This document shows, in pieces, positions 30,096 through 40,723 of a stretch of DNA of 64,000 nucleotides. Under the pieces are notes generated by a model. The model made no database searches and had not been told where the DNA came from. It saw only the letters and a program-made list of their open reading frames with translations. Both the position numbers and the translations under genes were made by a program. The stretch is taken from positions 558,001-622,000 of the forward strand of contig NZ_RHPJ01000003.1 of NCBI RefSeq assembly GCF_004786095.1. The letters are read 5' to 3'. Numbering within the stretch: position 1 is the first letter of the stretch; each line of letters opens with the position of its first letter. The DNA comes from Serinibacter arcticus. Its GTDB lineage: Bacteria > Actinomycetota > Actinomycetes > Actinomycetales > Beutenbergiaceae.

Positions 30096-30719
30096 TCAGC
30101 GGGCGTAGAGCTCGACGATCAGCTGCACGTCGGCGGTCACGGGGACCTCGGCGCGCTTGGGGACGCGCACCAGCGTGGCGCGCAGCTTCTCGAGGGCGAC
30201 CTCGAGGTAGCCCGGGACCTGGGGCAGCACGTCGCGGTGCGCACCGGCGGCGGCGACCTGGAACGGCGTGGTCGTCTGCGACTTCGGCTTGACCTGGATG
30301 GTCTGGCCCGGCTTCACGCGGAAGGACGGACGGTCCACCAGCTTGCCGTCGACGAGGATGTGACGGTGCACGACGGCCTGACGGGCCTGGGCGATGGTGC
30401 GGGCGAAGCCCGAACGCAGCACGAGGGCGTCGAGACGCATCTCGAGCAGCTCCACGAACGTGTCACCGGTCAGACCGGGGTGCTTGCGCGCCTCGTCGAA
30501 GGTGTTGCGGAACTGCGCCTCGCGGATGCCGTACTGGGCACGCAGACGCTGCTTCTCCTTCAGGCGGACGGCGTAGTCGCTCTCCTGGCGCTTGCGAGCA
30601 CGGCCGTGCTCGCCGGGCGGGTACGGACGCTTCTCGAAGGCGCGGGCGGCCTTCGGGGTCAGCGGGATGCCGAGTGCGCGCGAGAGGCGCACCTGGTTGC
30701 GGGCGCGGTTCGAAGCCAC
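30096..30719 (-). CDS. rpsD: 30S ribosomal protein S4
   Basis: 207 aa, GTG start preceded by AGGAAG. KRPYPPGEHGRAR and YGIREAQFRNTF followed by the S4 RNA-binding domain (MRLDALVLRSGFARTIAQARQ) identify it. The protein has no cysteine at all, so it is the zinc-independent C-minus form. It nucleates 30S assembly on 16S rRNA. Here rpsD is a lone gene with its own terminator; the minus-strand sequence about 120 nt upstream has a TAGGAT box that may be its promoter. Confidence 0.97.
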   Translation of the reverse strand: MASNRARNQVRLSRALGIPLTPKAARAFEKRPYPPGEHGRARKRQESDYAVRLKEKQRLRAQYGIREAQFRNTFDEARKHPGLTGDTFVELLEMRLDALVLRSGFARTIAQARQAVVHRHILVDGKLVDRPSFRVKPGQTIQVKPKSQTTTPFQVAAAGAHRDVLPQVPGYLEVALEKLRATLVRVPKRAEVPVTADVQLIVELYAR

Positions 30720-30917
30720 GTGATCTACTTCCTGTTCGTTGTCACACCGCCCGGCACGTGCGCCGCGGCGGAGTGGGACCGACCGGTACCGCAGACCGGA
30801 TCACTCCGGTGCGGCGAGGTGGCTAGGGCCCCAGGGAGCCGACCCTCACGGGTCAGGCAACCGCACCATCCTAGCGGACGCGCGGCCCGGCCCCACCCAC
30901 GCCGGCCGGGGACGGCG

Positions 30918-32261
30918 CTACTCGCCGAGGATCTGGCGGATGCGCTCCAGCCGCGTGGCGACCTGGGCCTCGAAGCCCCGGCCCGTCGGCTCGTAGTAGC
31001 GCGCGTCCTCGAGCCCCTCGGGGGCGTAGGTCTGTGCCGCGACGCCGTGCGGGGCGTCGTGCGCGTAGACGTAGTCCTGCCCGTGGCCGAGCTTCTTCGC
31101 GCCGGAGTAGTGCGCGTCGCGCAGGTGGAACGGGACCGCGCCACCCCTGCCGGCGGCGACGTCGGCCATCGCCGCGTTGATCGCGGCGTACGAGGCGTTG
31201 GACTTGGGCGCCGTCGCGACGTGCACGACCGCCTGGGCGAGCACGATGCGCGCCTCGGGCATGCCGATGAAGCTGACGGCCTGGAACGCCGAGACCGCTG
31301 TCGCCAGCGCGCTCGGGTCGGCCATGCCGACCTCCTCGCTCGCCGCGATGACGATGCGCCGCGCCACGAACCGCGGGTCCTCCCCCGCCGTCAGCATGCG
31401 CGCGAGGTAGTGCAGCGCGGCGTCGACGTCGCTCCCGCGCATCGACTTGATGAACGCGCTGGCGACGTCGTAGTGCTGGTCGCCGTCGCGGTCGTAGCGC
31501 ACGGCGGCGATGTCGACGGCGCGTTCCACCGAGGTCAGCGAGATCTCGCTCTCCCCCACCTCGTGCGCCGTCCCGGCCGCCGCCTCCAGCACCGTCAGCG
31601 CCTTGCGCGCATCCGGTCCGACCAGCCGGAGCAGGTGCGCGGCGGCGTCGTCGGCCAGGGTGAACCGACCGCCGAGTCCGCGCTCGTCGACGAGCGCGCG
31701 CTGCACGAGGGCGGCGACGTCGTCGGGCTCGAGCGGCCGCAGCGTGAGCAGCAGCGAGCGCGACAGCAGCGGGGAGATGACCGAGAACGAGGGGTTCTCG
31801 GTCGTCGCGGCGACGAGCGTGACGAGCCGGTTCTCCACGCTCGGGAGCAGCGCGTCCTGCTGGGTCTTGGAGAAGCGGTGCACCTCGTCGACGAACAGCA
31901 CCGTCTCCTGGCCGCCGCCGGAGAGGCGACGTCGCGCGTCCTCGATCACGGCGCGCACGTCCTTGACACCGGCGGTGACGGCGGAGAGCTCGACGAACCG
32001 GCGGTTGGCCGCGGCAGCCATGAGGTAGGCGAGCGTGGTCTTGCCTGTGCCCGGTGGGCCCCAGAGAACCACCGAGGTGGGCGGGACGGCACCCGGCACG
32101 CCCTCGACGAGCCGCCGCAGCGGGGAGCCGGGCTTCAGCAGGTGCCCCTGACCGAGGACCTCGTCGACGGAGGCGGGCCGCATCCGCACCGCGAGCGGCG
32201 CGTCGGCCCGCACCGCGGGGGTGCCGGCGTCGTCGCGTCCGGCGGCCTCGAACAGATCCAC
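30918..32261 (-). CDS. rarA: Replication-associated recombination protein A
   Basis: 447 aa AAA+ ATPase, GTG start. Walker A GPPGTGKT (68-75), Walker B FVDEVHRF, sensor motifs ([15 protein letters not shown]), then the MgsA C-terminal tetramerisation region ([25 protein letters not shown]). It acts at stalled replication forks, interacting with single-strand DNA-binding protein and clamp loader. It is divergent from the MMPL gene with only 30 bp between the two start codons. Confidence 0.96.
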   Translation of the reverse strand: MDLFEAAGRDDAGTPAVRADAPLAVRMRPASVDEVLGQGHLLKPGSPLRRLVEGVPGAVPPTSVVLWGPPGTGKTTLAYLMAAAANRRFVELSAVTAGVKDVRAVIEDARRRLSGGGQETVLFVDEVHRFSKTQQDALLPSVENRLVTLVAATTENPSFSVISPLLSRSLLLTLRPLEPDDVAALVQRALVDERGLGGRFTLADDAAAHLLRLVGPDARKALTVLEAAAGTAHEVGESEISLTSVERAVDIAAVRYDRDGDQHYDVASAFIKSMRGSDVDAALHYLARMLTAGEDPRFVARRIVIAASEEVGMADPSALATAVSAFQAVSFIGMPEARIVLAQAVVHVATAPKSNASYAAINAAMADVAAGRGGAVPFHLRDAHYSGAKKLGHGQDYVYAHDAPHGVAAQTYAPEGLEDARYYEPTGRGFEAQVATRLERIRQILGE

Positions 32262-32267
32262 CGCCCG

Positions 32268-32273
32268 AGCCTA
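32268..32273 (-). promoter_or_regulatory. -10 box of rarA, leaderless geometry
   Basis: TAGGCT on the minus strand, 6 nt (CGGGCG) before the GTG start. It falls inside the 30-bp gap to the divergent MMPL gene, so the two promoters must overlap. Confidence 0.4.
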
Positions 32274-32291
32274 CGTGGGAGACTCGGGCAC

Positions 32292-34577
32292 GTGTTCGCA
32301 CGTCTCGGTCACCTCGTGACCCACCGGCCCCGTCTCCTCGTGATCGTCTGGATCCTGCTGGCCCTCGGCGCCGGTGGTGCGGCCATGACACCGGTGCTCG
32401 GCGAGCCGCTGTTCGCGAAGCTCGAGACCGGCGACCCCGGCGTCCCGGGCAGCCAGTCGATGCGCGTGCAGGAGATCCTGAGCGACGCCGGCTCCGGCGC
32501 CACGACCACGCTGCTGGTGGACGACGTCGACCTGGCCGACACCGACGCGCGCGCGGCCCTCGACGCCCTGCTGGTCCCCGCCCGCGAGGACCTGGCCGCG
32601 ATCGACGGGGTCGACGCCGTCGTCGACCCGCTGCTGGTCCCCGACCCGAGCGTCGATCCGGGGCTGGCCTCCCTCGTGAGCACCGACGGCGACGCGTTCG
32701 TCGTGCGGGTGACGCTCGGTGCTGACGAGGGAGACTTGCCCGACGACGATCTCGCCGCCGCCGAGGGTGCCGTCGAGGACCGGCTCGGCACCCTGGCCGA
32801 CGACCTCGTCACCGACGACCTGGCCGCCGTCGCCACGGTCTCCAACACCTCGATCATCGTTCGCGCCGTCAACCACCAGATGGAGCAGGACCTCATCCGG
32901 GGCGAGCTCGTCGCGCTGCCCATCTCGCTGCTGGTGATGGTCGTGGTGTTCGGCGGGGCGCTGGCGGCCGGCATGCCGATCGTGGGCGCCGTCGCCTCGA
33001 TCCTCGCGGGCCTCGGCGCCATCCTCGGGCTCAGCTTCGTGATGGAGCTCGACTCCGTCGTCATCAACGTCGTCACCGTCCTCGGTCTGGGGCTGTCGAT
33101 CGACTACGGGCTGCTGATGGTGTCGCGGTTCCGGGAGGAGCTGACACGGCTCGTCGAGGTCGCCGACCGGCTCGAGACGGCCGGCATCCCGGTGGGTCGC
33201 CGGCGGCGGGGCGGGCGCCGTCGCGACCCCCTCGTGCTCGAGGCGGTGCACACCACGGTGACCACCGCCGGCCGCACCGTCTTCTTCTCCGCGCTGACGA
33301 TCGCGATCTCCGTGCTCGGACTCGCGGCCTTCCCCGCCGACCTGCTCAAGGGTCTCGGCGTGGGTGGCGCGCTCATCGTCGTGCTCGCGCTCGCGACCGC
33401 CCTGACCCTCGTGCCGGCCCTGCTCGTGCTGAGCGGACGGCGCTTCATGCGCCCCTCGGTGCTGAGCCGCGTGCCGGTCCTGCGCTCCGTCGTCGGGAAG
33501 CTGGGCGACGTGGCCCCCGACGAGGGCGTGTTCTCGCGCCTGACCGGCGCGGTCCAGAAGCGTCCCGTGCTCGTGATGGTCGGGGCGTTCGCCGCGCTGC
33601 TCGTGATGGCCTCGCCGCTGCTCGGGCTGCAGCTGCGCAACTCCGGCATCGACATGCTGCCGCGCGGGTCGCAGCAGCACACCTACCTCGAGACCGTCGG
33701 CGAGCAGTTCCCCGCGCTCGGCGGCAGCGACGTGTGGGTCGTGGCGACCGGCGACCCCGACGACGCCGCCCTGGCGGCGACGTCGGCCGACCTGGCGGCG
33801 GTCGACGGCGTCGCGTCGGTCGATCCGGCCGCCGCCCTCGGCGGTGGTGACGTGCTGCTGGGGCTGCGGCTCGACGTCGACGACGCGGGCGGCGCCGAGG
33901 CCGTCGCCGTCGTGCACGACGTGCGGGCGCTCGACCCCTCGCTCCTGGTCGGCGGGCAGGCGGCCGGCCAGATCGACTTCGGCCGGTCGCTGATCGACGG
34001 CCTGCCGCTCGCGGCCGGTCTCGTCGTGCTCGCGACGTTCGTGCTGCTCTTCCTCATGACGGGGTCCGTGCTCGTGCCGCTGAAGGCGCTCGTGACCAAC
34101 GTGCTGTCGATCGCGGCGTCGCTCGGGATCACCACGTGGGTGTTCCAGGAGGGCCACCTGAGCGGGCTGCTGCGGTTCGAGTCCGTGGGCGGCGTGGAGA
34201 GCTACATCGTGGCGGTGGTCGTCGCGTTCGGGTTCGGGCTGGCGATGGACTACGAGGTGTTCCTGCTCTCGCGCGTCAAGGAGCTCTACGACGGCGGCGC
34301 CTCCAACGACGACGCCGTCCGGCTCGGGCTGCAGCGCTCCGGCCGGATCATCACGTCGGCCGCGCTGGTGATCATCGTCGTGTTCGCGGGTTTCGCGACC
34401 TCGAGCCTGCTGCCCATCAAGCAGGCGGGGTTCGCGCTCGCGCTCGCCGTCGCCCTGGACGCGACCCTCGTGCGCATGCTGCTCGTGCCCGCCACGATGA
34501 CGGTGCTCGGCGACGCGAACTGGTGGGCGCCGCGCTGGCTGCGGCCGCTCGCGCGACGGCTCTCGCTGCAGCACTGA
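32292..34577 (+). CDS. MMPL family RND transporter
   Basis: 761 aa, GTG start with GGGAG about 10 nt upstream. First helix at residues 13-33, an exterior loop domain of about 160 residues, five or six helices with the GLSIDYGLLMVSRFREE motif (helix 4/5 region carrying the proton-relay Asp-Tyr), then the repeat: second exterior domain and helices with GLAMDYEVFLLSRVKE. This two-fold repeat is the MMPL pattern. Such transporters export lipids, siderophores or hydrophobic compounds; the substrate is unknown here. A basic Arg/Gly insert after the first REE segment is notable. Confidence 0.93.
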   Translation: MFARLGHLVTHRPRLLVIVWILLALGAGGAAMTPVLGEPLFAKLETGDPGVPGSQSMRVQEILSDAGSGATTTLLVDDVDLADTDARAALDALLVPAREDLAAIDGVDAVVDPLLVPDPSVDPGLASLVSTDGDAFVVRVTLGADEGDLPDDDLAAAEGAVEDRLGTLADDLVTDDLAAVATVSNTSIIVRAVNHQMEQDLIRGELVALPISLLVMVVVFGGALAAGMPIVGAVASILAGLGAILGLSFVMELDSVVINVVTVLGLGLSIDYGLLMVSRFREELTRLVEVADRLETAGIPVGRRRRGGRRRDPLVLEAVHTTVTTAGRTVFFSALTIAISVLGLAAFPADLLKGLGVGGALIVVLALATALTLVPALLVLSGRRFMRPSVLSRVPVLRSVVGKLGDVAPDEGVFSRLTGAVQKRPVLVMVGAFAALLVMASPLLGLQLRNSGIDMLPRGSQQHTYLETVGEQFPALGGSDVWVVATGDPDDAALAATSADLAAVDGVASVDPAAALGGGDVLLGLRLDVDDAGGAEAVAVVHDVRALDPSLLVGGQAAGQIDFGRSLIDGLPLAAGLVVLATFVLLFLMTGSVLVPLKALVTNVLSIAASLGITTWVFQEGHLSGLLRFESVGGVESYIVAVVVAFGFGLAMDYEVFLLSRVKELYDGGASNDDAVRLGLQRSGRIITSAALVIIVVFAGFATSSLLPIKQAGFALALAVALDATLVRMLLVPATMTVLGDANWWAPRWLRPLARRLSLQH

Positions 34578-34600
34578 CGGTCGCCCCCTCGCGGGAGGGT

Positions 34601-35400
34601 TCAGCGCAGGGGACGCGTCGCGCTCGCCGGACCGTAGGAGCTCATGGCCGCGTGCAGCTCGAAGCCCGCGCGCCGGTAGAGCCGGCGCGCACCGTCGTTC
34701 TCCGCGTACAGGCCGAGCGAGACCCAGTCCGCACCGGCGGCGAACCCGGCGAGCGTGAGGTGGTCGGTCAGCGCACCGCCCAGACCGGCGCCGCGGCGCG
34801 TCTCGAGCACGCCGAGCCCGTGCAGGTGCCAGGAGAAGCCGTGCTCACCCCGACCCTGCTCGCGTCGCGCACCGAACACGCCGACGAGCTCGTCGCCGTC
34901 GTAGGCCCCCGACCAGGCGTCCTCGCGGTCCGCGAGCGGATCGGCGGTGGAGCGCGGGTTGGTGCGGCGCAGCACGTCACGCACCGCGTCCGCCTCGGCG
35001 GCGGTGTCGATCGCGCGGACGACGTGGCCGTCGGGCAGCGTCCGGCCCACCGCCGGCCGAGAGGCGGCGGGATCGACCCGCTCGCGGGCCATCCAGTCCC
35101 ACTGCGAGAACGGGACCAGCCCGAGCGTGTCCAGCACCCACGAGGGCACGGTCACGTCGCGCGGAGCGCTCAGCCACAGCGCGCGCTCGGCACCGGTACG
35201 ACGGCGCAGCCGCCCCTCGGCGTCGAGCAGGTCCAGGACCTCGCCCGGCTCGCCGCGCGACATCAGGACGTCGCCCTGCGGCGACGAGCGCACGAGCAGC
35301 GCGGCGCCCGCGGAGGCGACGGTCCGGGCGTCGGCCCAGTCGTCGCGCTCCGCGAGCAGCAGCAGGTCGGAGCGGTACGGGGCCGGGAGCGACCCCTCGG

Positions 35401-35404
<4 letters not shown>
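34601..35404 (-). CDS. GNAT family N-acetyltransferase
   Basis: 267 aa. The N-terminal half (about 1-120) is a divergent domain; the C-terminal half is a GNAT fold with the acetyl-CoA loop in [14 protein letters not shown] and the strand-helix [19 protein letters not shown]. The GTG start overlaps the aspS stop (GTGA), so it is translated with aspS. Its substrate is unknown. Coupling to aspS is more likely genome compaction than shared function. Confidence 0.88.
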
Positions 35405-37227
<1,823 letters not shown>

Positions 37228-37359
37228 GGGGAGGTTCCTTCCGAGGGGCTGTGTCGAGCGGACCCTGCCGGCTGCGCGAGCGCGGACGTCGCGATCACGC
37301 GGGGCGGCGGGTCACCGTCGATGGTAGTGCCAGCGCCCCGGGGCGCCACGCGCCCGAGG

Positions 37360-38523
37360 TCACCGCCGCCCGGGCAGCGCCTGCGTCCACGCGGCGATCC
37401 GCTCGCACGCCTGCTCGAGGACGTCCCTCCCGGGCGAGAACGACAGCCGCACCCAGTCGCCGCCGTCCCGCACGTCGAAGTCCGTCCCCGGCGCCAGGGC
37501 CACGCCGGTCTCGGCGAGCAGGCGGGCGCAGTAGTCGGGCGAGTCGAGGCCGGAGCCGGAGATCTCCGCCCAGAGGTAGAAGGCGCCGTCGACCGGGGCG
37601 ATGCGCGAGAAGCCGAGCGACGGCGCCGCGCCCAGCAGGGTCTCGCGGGTGTCGGCGAGGGCGGCCACCCGCGCGTCGCACTCCTCGTAGGACTCGGGCT
37701 CGAACGCCGCCAGCGCCGCGTGCTGCGCGAGGGTCGGCGCGCACAGCGCCATGTTGCCGGCGATGTCGAGGGCGGGGCCCGCCAGGTCCTGCGGCATCAC
37801 GAGCCAGCCGAGCCGCCACCCCGTCATGCCCCAGTACTTGCTGAACGACCCGATGGTCAGGGCGTGCGGGTCGGCCGCGGCGGTCGTCACTCCCCCGCCG
37901 TCGAACGTGATGCCGTGGTAGATCTCGTCGCTGAGGCAGCGCACGCCCTCCTCGCGGCACCACGCGAGGATCTGCCGCAGGTCCGAGGTCAGCGTGCCTG
38001 TCGGGTTGGACGGGCTGGCGATGACGACGCCGTCGAGCCGCCGCTCGGCGTGCGCGGACCGCAGGCTCGGCAGCGTCAGCCCGAACCGCTCCCACGGCCC
38101 GGCCTCGACGTCGACGACCTCGCACCCCAGCGCTCGCAGGACGTTGCGGTAGGCGGGGTAGCCCGGGTTGGCGAGCGCGACGCGCGCCCCGGGGTCGAAC
38201 GCGGCGACGACGGCGGCCAGCACGGCGCCGGACGCGCCCGTGGTCATGAGGATGCGGTCGGGGTCGATGCTCGCTCCGTACCAGCGCGCGTAGTGACCGG
38301 CGATCGCCTCGCGCAGCGCGGGCAGCCCGAGCGGCTGCGTGTAGCCGAGGTCGCCGGTCAGGGCGCGGGTCGCGGCCCGCCGCACCGGCGCCGGGGCGCC
38401 ACCACCCGGCTCGCCCACGCACAGCGTCAGGACGGAGCGACCCTGTGCCCGGAGCGCGTCGGCGCGCGCCAGGACGTCCATCACGGAGAAGGCGGGGACG
38501 GCGCTGCGTCGGGAGGGGCCCAT
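37360..38523 (-). CDS. PLP-dependent class I/II aminotransferase
   Basis: 387 aa. Fold-type I aminotransferase: LTLCVGEP at the N-terminus, SPSNPTG substrate/PLP loop, DEIYHG, and the Schiff-base lysine in SFSKYWGMTGWRLGW, followed by a C-terminal RLSFSP arginine motif. The exact substrate cannot be read; the closest pattern is aspartate/aromatic-type aminotransferase. It is monocistronic, divergent from the RNA helicase gene and 132 bp upstream of the aspS start. Confidence 0.9.
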   Translation of the reverse strand: MGPSRRSAVPAFSVMDVLARADALRAQGRSVLTLCVGEPGGGAPAPVRRAATRALTGDLGYTQPLGLPALREAIAGHYARWYGASIDPDRILMTTGASGAVLAAVVAAFDPGARVALANPGYPAYRNVLRALGCEVVDVEAGPWERFGLTLPSLRSAHAERRLDGVVIASPSNPTGTLTSDLRQILAWCREEGVRCLSDEIYHGITFDGGGVTTAAADPHALTIGSFSKYWGMTGWRLGWLVMPQDLAGPALDIAGNMALCAPTLAQHAALAAFEPESYEECDARVAALADTRETLLGAAPSLGFSRIAPVDGAFYLWAEISGSGLDSPDYCARLLAETGVALAPGTDFDVRDGGDWVRLSFSPGRDVLEQACERIAAWTQALPGRR

Positions 38524-38826
38524 CTCCCCATCGTGCCCCGAGCCGGCCCGCGACGTCGGCGGCCGGCGACGGATCGGCGCAGCGGCGTGATCGACCTCAC
38601 GTGCCGCTTCCCGGGCGCCGCGACCCGTGGCGCGGTAGTGTTGTCGAGTCCTTGGAGTGCAGTCCCGCCACAGGGCCCCAGAGAAGATCACCAGGCACGT
38701 GAACGAGCCGCAGGTGACCACGCAAGCCGCAGAGTGCGGCGGCGAGACGACGGGCGCAGACGCGGGTGGATCGGTGGACACCGGTCGGATCTCCGCATCG
38801 CCCCATCGTGAATGGTGTCTTCTCCT
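38524..38826. other. Divergent aminotransferase/helicase upstream region
   Basis: No credible gene. It contains a TAGTGT hexamer near 38634-38639 that could start a long (about 170-190 nt) helicase leader. Long untranslated leaders are usual for DEAD-box cold-shock helicases; no riboswitch class is recognised. Confidence 0.35.
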
Positions 38827-40575
38827 ATGTCTGAACTCTCCTTCGCCGACCTCGGCATGCCCCACGATCTCCTCGAGGTCACGCAGAAGCTCGGCTTCAC
38901 CACCCCCACCGCCATCCAGCAGCGCGCCATCCCGGTCCTGCTCGGCGGCAGCGACATCGTCGGTGTCGCGCAGACCGGTACCGGTAAGACGGCCGCGTTC
39001 GGCCTCCCGCTGCTGGCCGCGATCGACCCCGAGCTGCGCACCGTGCAGGCCGTCGTCCTGACGCCGACGCGCGAGCTCGCCATCCAGGTGAGCGACGCGA
39101 TCGCGTCGTTCGTGCCCGGCAACAGCCGCGTGACCGTTCTCCCGATCTACGGCGGCGCGTCGTTCGTCCCGCAGCTGCGCGGCCTCGAGCGTGGCGCGCA
39201 GGTCGTCGTCGGCACGCCCGGCCGCGTCATCGACATGATCGAGCGCAAGGCGCTGAAGATGGGCGAGCTGCGGTTCGTCGTCCTGGACGAGGCCGACGAG
39301 ATGCTCCGCATGGGCTTCGCCGAGGACGTCGAGACGATCCTCTCGAGCACGCCCCCCACCAAGCAGGTCGCGCTCTTCTCCGCCACCATGCCGCCCGCGA
39401 TCCGCCGCGTCGCCGAGACCCACCTGACCAACCCGGTCGAGATCACGGTCACGCGCCAGTCCTCCCCGATCGCCTCGGTCGAGCAGACCTACGCGATCGT
39501 TCCCTACCGCAACAAGGCCGAGGCGCTCGCCCGCATCATCGCGACGAGCGACGTCGACGCCGCCATCGTGTTCGTCCGCACCCGCGAGACGGCCGAGGAG
39601 GTCGGCGCCGCGCTGGCCGCGACCGGCGTCAGCGCCGCCTCGATCAGCGGTGACGTCGCCCAGCGCGACCGCGAGAAGATCATCGATCGCCTCCGCGGCG
39701 GTCAGGTCGACGTCCTCGTCGCGACGGACGTGGCCGCTCGGGGTCTGGACGTCGACCGCATCGGTCTCGTCGTGAACTTCGACGTGCCGCGCGAGGTCGA
39801 GACCTACGTGCACCGCATCGGCCGTACCGGCCGCGCCGGCCGCACCGGCAAGGCGCTGACCTTCCTCACGCCGAAGGAGAAGCCGCGCCTGCGCACGATC
39901 GAGCGCGTCACGGGCTCCCGCATCACCGAGGCCGTCCTCCCGACGCGTCTCGACGTCGTCGCGCACCGTCTCGGCTCCGCCCTGGCGAACGCCGAGCAGC
40001 GCATGTCGATCGGCATGCTCTCGGTGCACCGCGACCGTCTCGCCGAGCACGCCGCCGCGACCGGCACCGACGTCCTTGACCTGGCCGCCGCGCTGCTCGC
40101 GCTGTCGGTCGGCGACACCGGCGCCCCCGCCAACGACGAGCTCTCGCTCCCCGACCACTCGGGCCGCGAGCCCCGCTTCGAGCGCGACGGCGACCGCGGC
40201 GGCCGTGACCGCGGCGGCGACCGTGGTGGCCGTGAGCGTGGCGGCCGTCCCGGCGGCAGCGCCGACGGCAACCGCTACCGCATCGCCGTCGGCCACCGCG
40301 ACGGCGTGACCCCCCAGGGCATCGTCGGCGCCATCACCGGCGAGGGCGGCCTGCGGGGCGCCGAGATCGGCAAGATCGACATCTTCCCGTCGTTCTCGAT
40401 CGTCGAGATCCCCCTCGGCCTCGACTCCGACAGCGAGCGCAAGATCGGTGCGGCGAAGATCGCCGGCCGCGCGCTGCGCATCAAGGCCGACTCCGGCCCG
40501 CCCGCCCGCGGTCCCCGTGACCGCAACGACGGCGAGCGTCCCACGGCGCGTCGCCCGCGCAGCTACTCGCACTGA
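38827..40575 (+). CDS. deaD: DEAD-box ATP-dependent RNA helicase (DeaD/CsdA type)
   Basis: About 582 aa. Q-motif (FADLGMP ... TPTAIQ), Walker A TGTGKT, PTRELA, DEAD box in VLDEADEM, SAT, and helicase C-domain motifs including the HRIGRTGRAGR motif VI. A Gly/Arg/Asp-rich RG-repeat linker (about residues 445-470) is followed by a DbpA-type RNA-binding domain and a basic tail. It unwinds RNA in ribosome assembly and at low temperature. The start is uncertain: ATG at 38827 (MSELSF) matches family N-termini; an ATG at 38812 is also in frame, and neither has a ribosome binding site. Confidence 0.95.
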   Translation: MSELSFADLGMPHDLLEVTQKLGFTTPTAIQQRAIPVLLGGSDIVGVAQTGTGKTAAFGLPLLAAIDPELRTVQAVVLTPTRELAIQVSDAIASFVPGNSRVTVLPIYGGASFVPQLRGLERGAQVVVGTPGRVIDMIERKALKMGELRFVVLDEADEMLRMGFAEDVETILSSTPPTKQVALFSATMPPAIRRVAETHLTNPVEITVTRQSSPIASVEQTYAIVPYRNKAEALARIIATSDVDAAIVFVRTRETAEEVGAALAATGVSAASISGDVAQRDREKIIDRLRGGQVDVLVATDVAARGLDVDRIGLVVNFDVPREVETYVHRIGRTGRAGRTGKALTFLTPKEKPRLRTIERVTGSRITEAVLPTRLDVVAHRLGSALANAEQRMSIGMLSVHRDRLAEHAAATGTDVLDLAAALLALSVGDTGAPANDELSLPDHSGREPRFERDGDRGGRDRGGDRGGRERGGRPGGSADGNRYRIAVGHRDGVTPQGIVGAITGEGGLRGAEIGKIDIFPSFSIVEIPLGLDSDSERKIGAAKIAGRALRIKADSGPPARGPRDRNDGERPTARRPRSYSH

Positions 40576-40586
40576 CGAACGAAGGC

Positions 40587-40622
40587 CAGCGGCCGCCGTC
40601 CCCTCGGGGACGGCGGCCGCTG
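40587..40622 (+). terminator. Terminator hairpin after deaD
   Basis: Perfect 17-bp inverted repeat (40587-40603 and 40606-40622) beginning 12 nt after the deaD stop. The very GC-rich stem is not followed by a T-run. Confidence 0.8.
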
Positions 40623-40644
40623 CCGCATCAGGGAACATCCGCCC

Positions 40645-40707
40645 CCGCCGAACAAGCCTCAGGGGTCGTTGTCAGCGCGACAACGACCCCTCAGGCTTGC
40701 TCGGCGG
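40645..40707. repeat. 29-bp near-perfect inverted repeat between convergent deaD and hisS
   Basis: Arms 40645-40673 and 40679-40707 pair with two mismatches around the 5-nt centre AGCGC. The inner part (AGGGGTCGTTGTC and its complement) is perfect. It is separate from, and less GC-rich than, the deaD terminator. It may terminate both genes or be a mobile palindromic element (REP/MITE-like); only a genome-wide copy count would tell. Confidence 0.75.
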
Positions 40708-40723
40708 GTGAGAGGGAGACGAA

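Noticed and set aside
38657-39061. Short ORF overlapping the deaD start
   Set aside because: It runs into the helicase coding region in another frame and becomes Pro/Ser-rich; no ribosome binding site.
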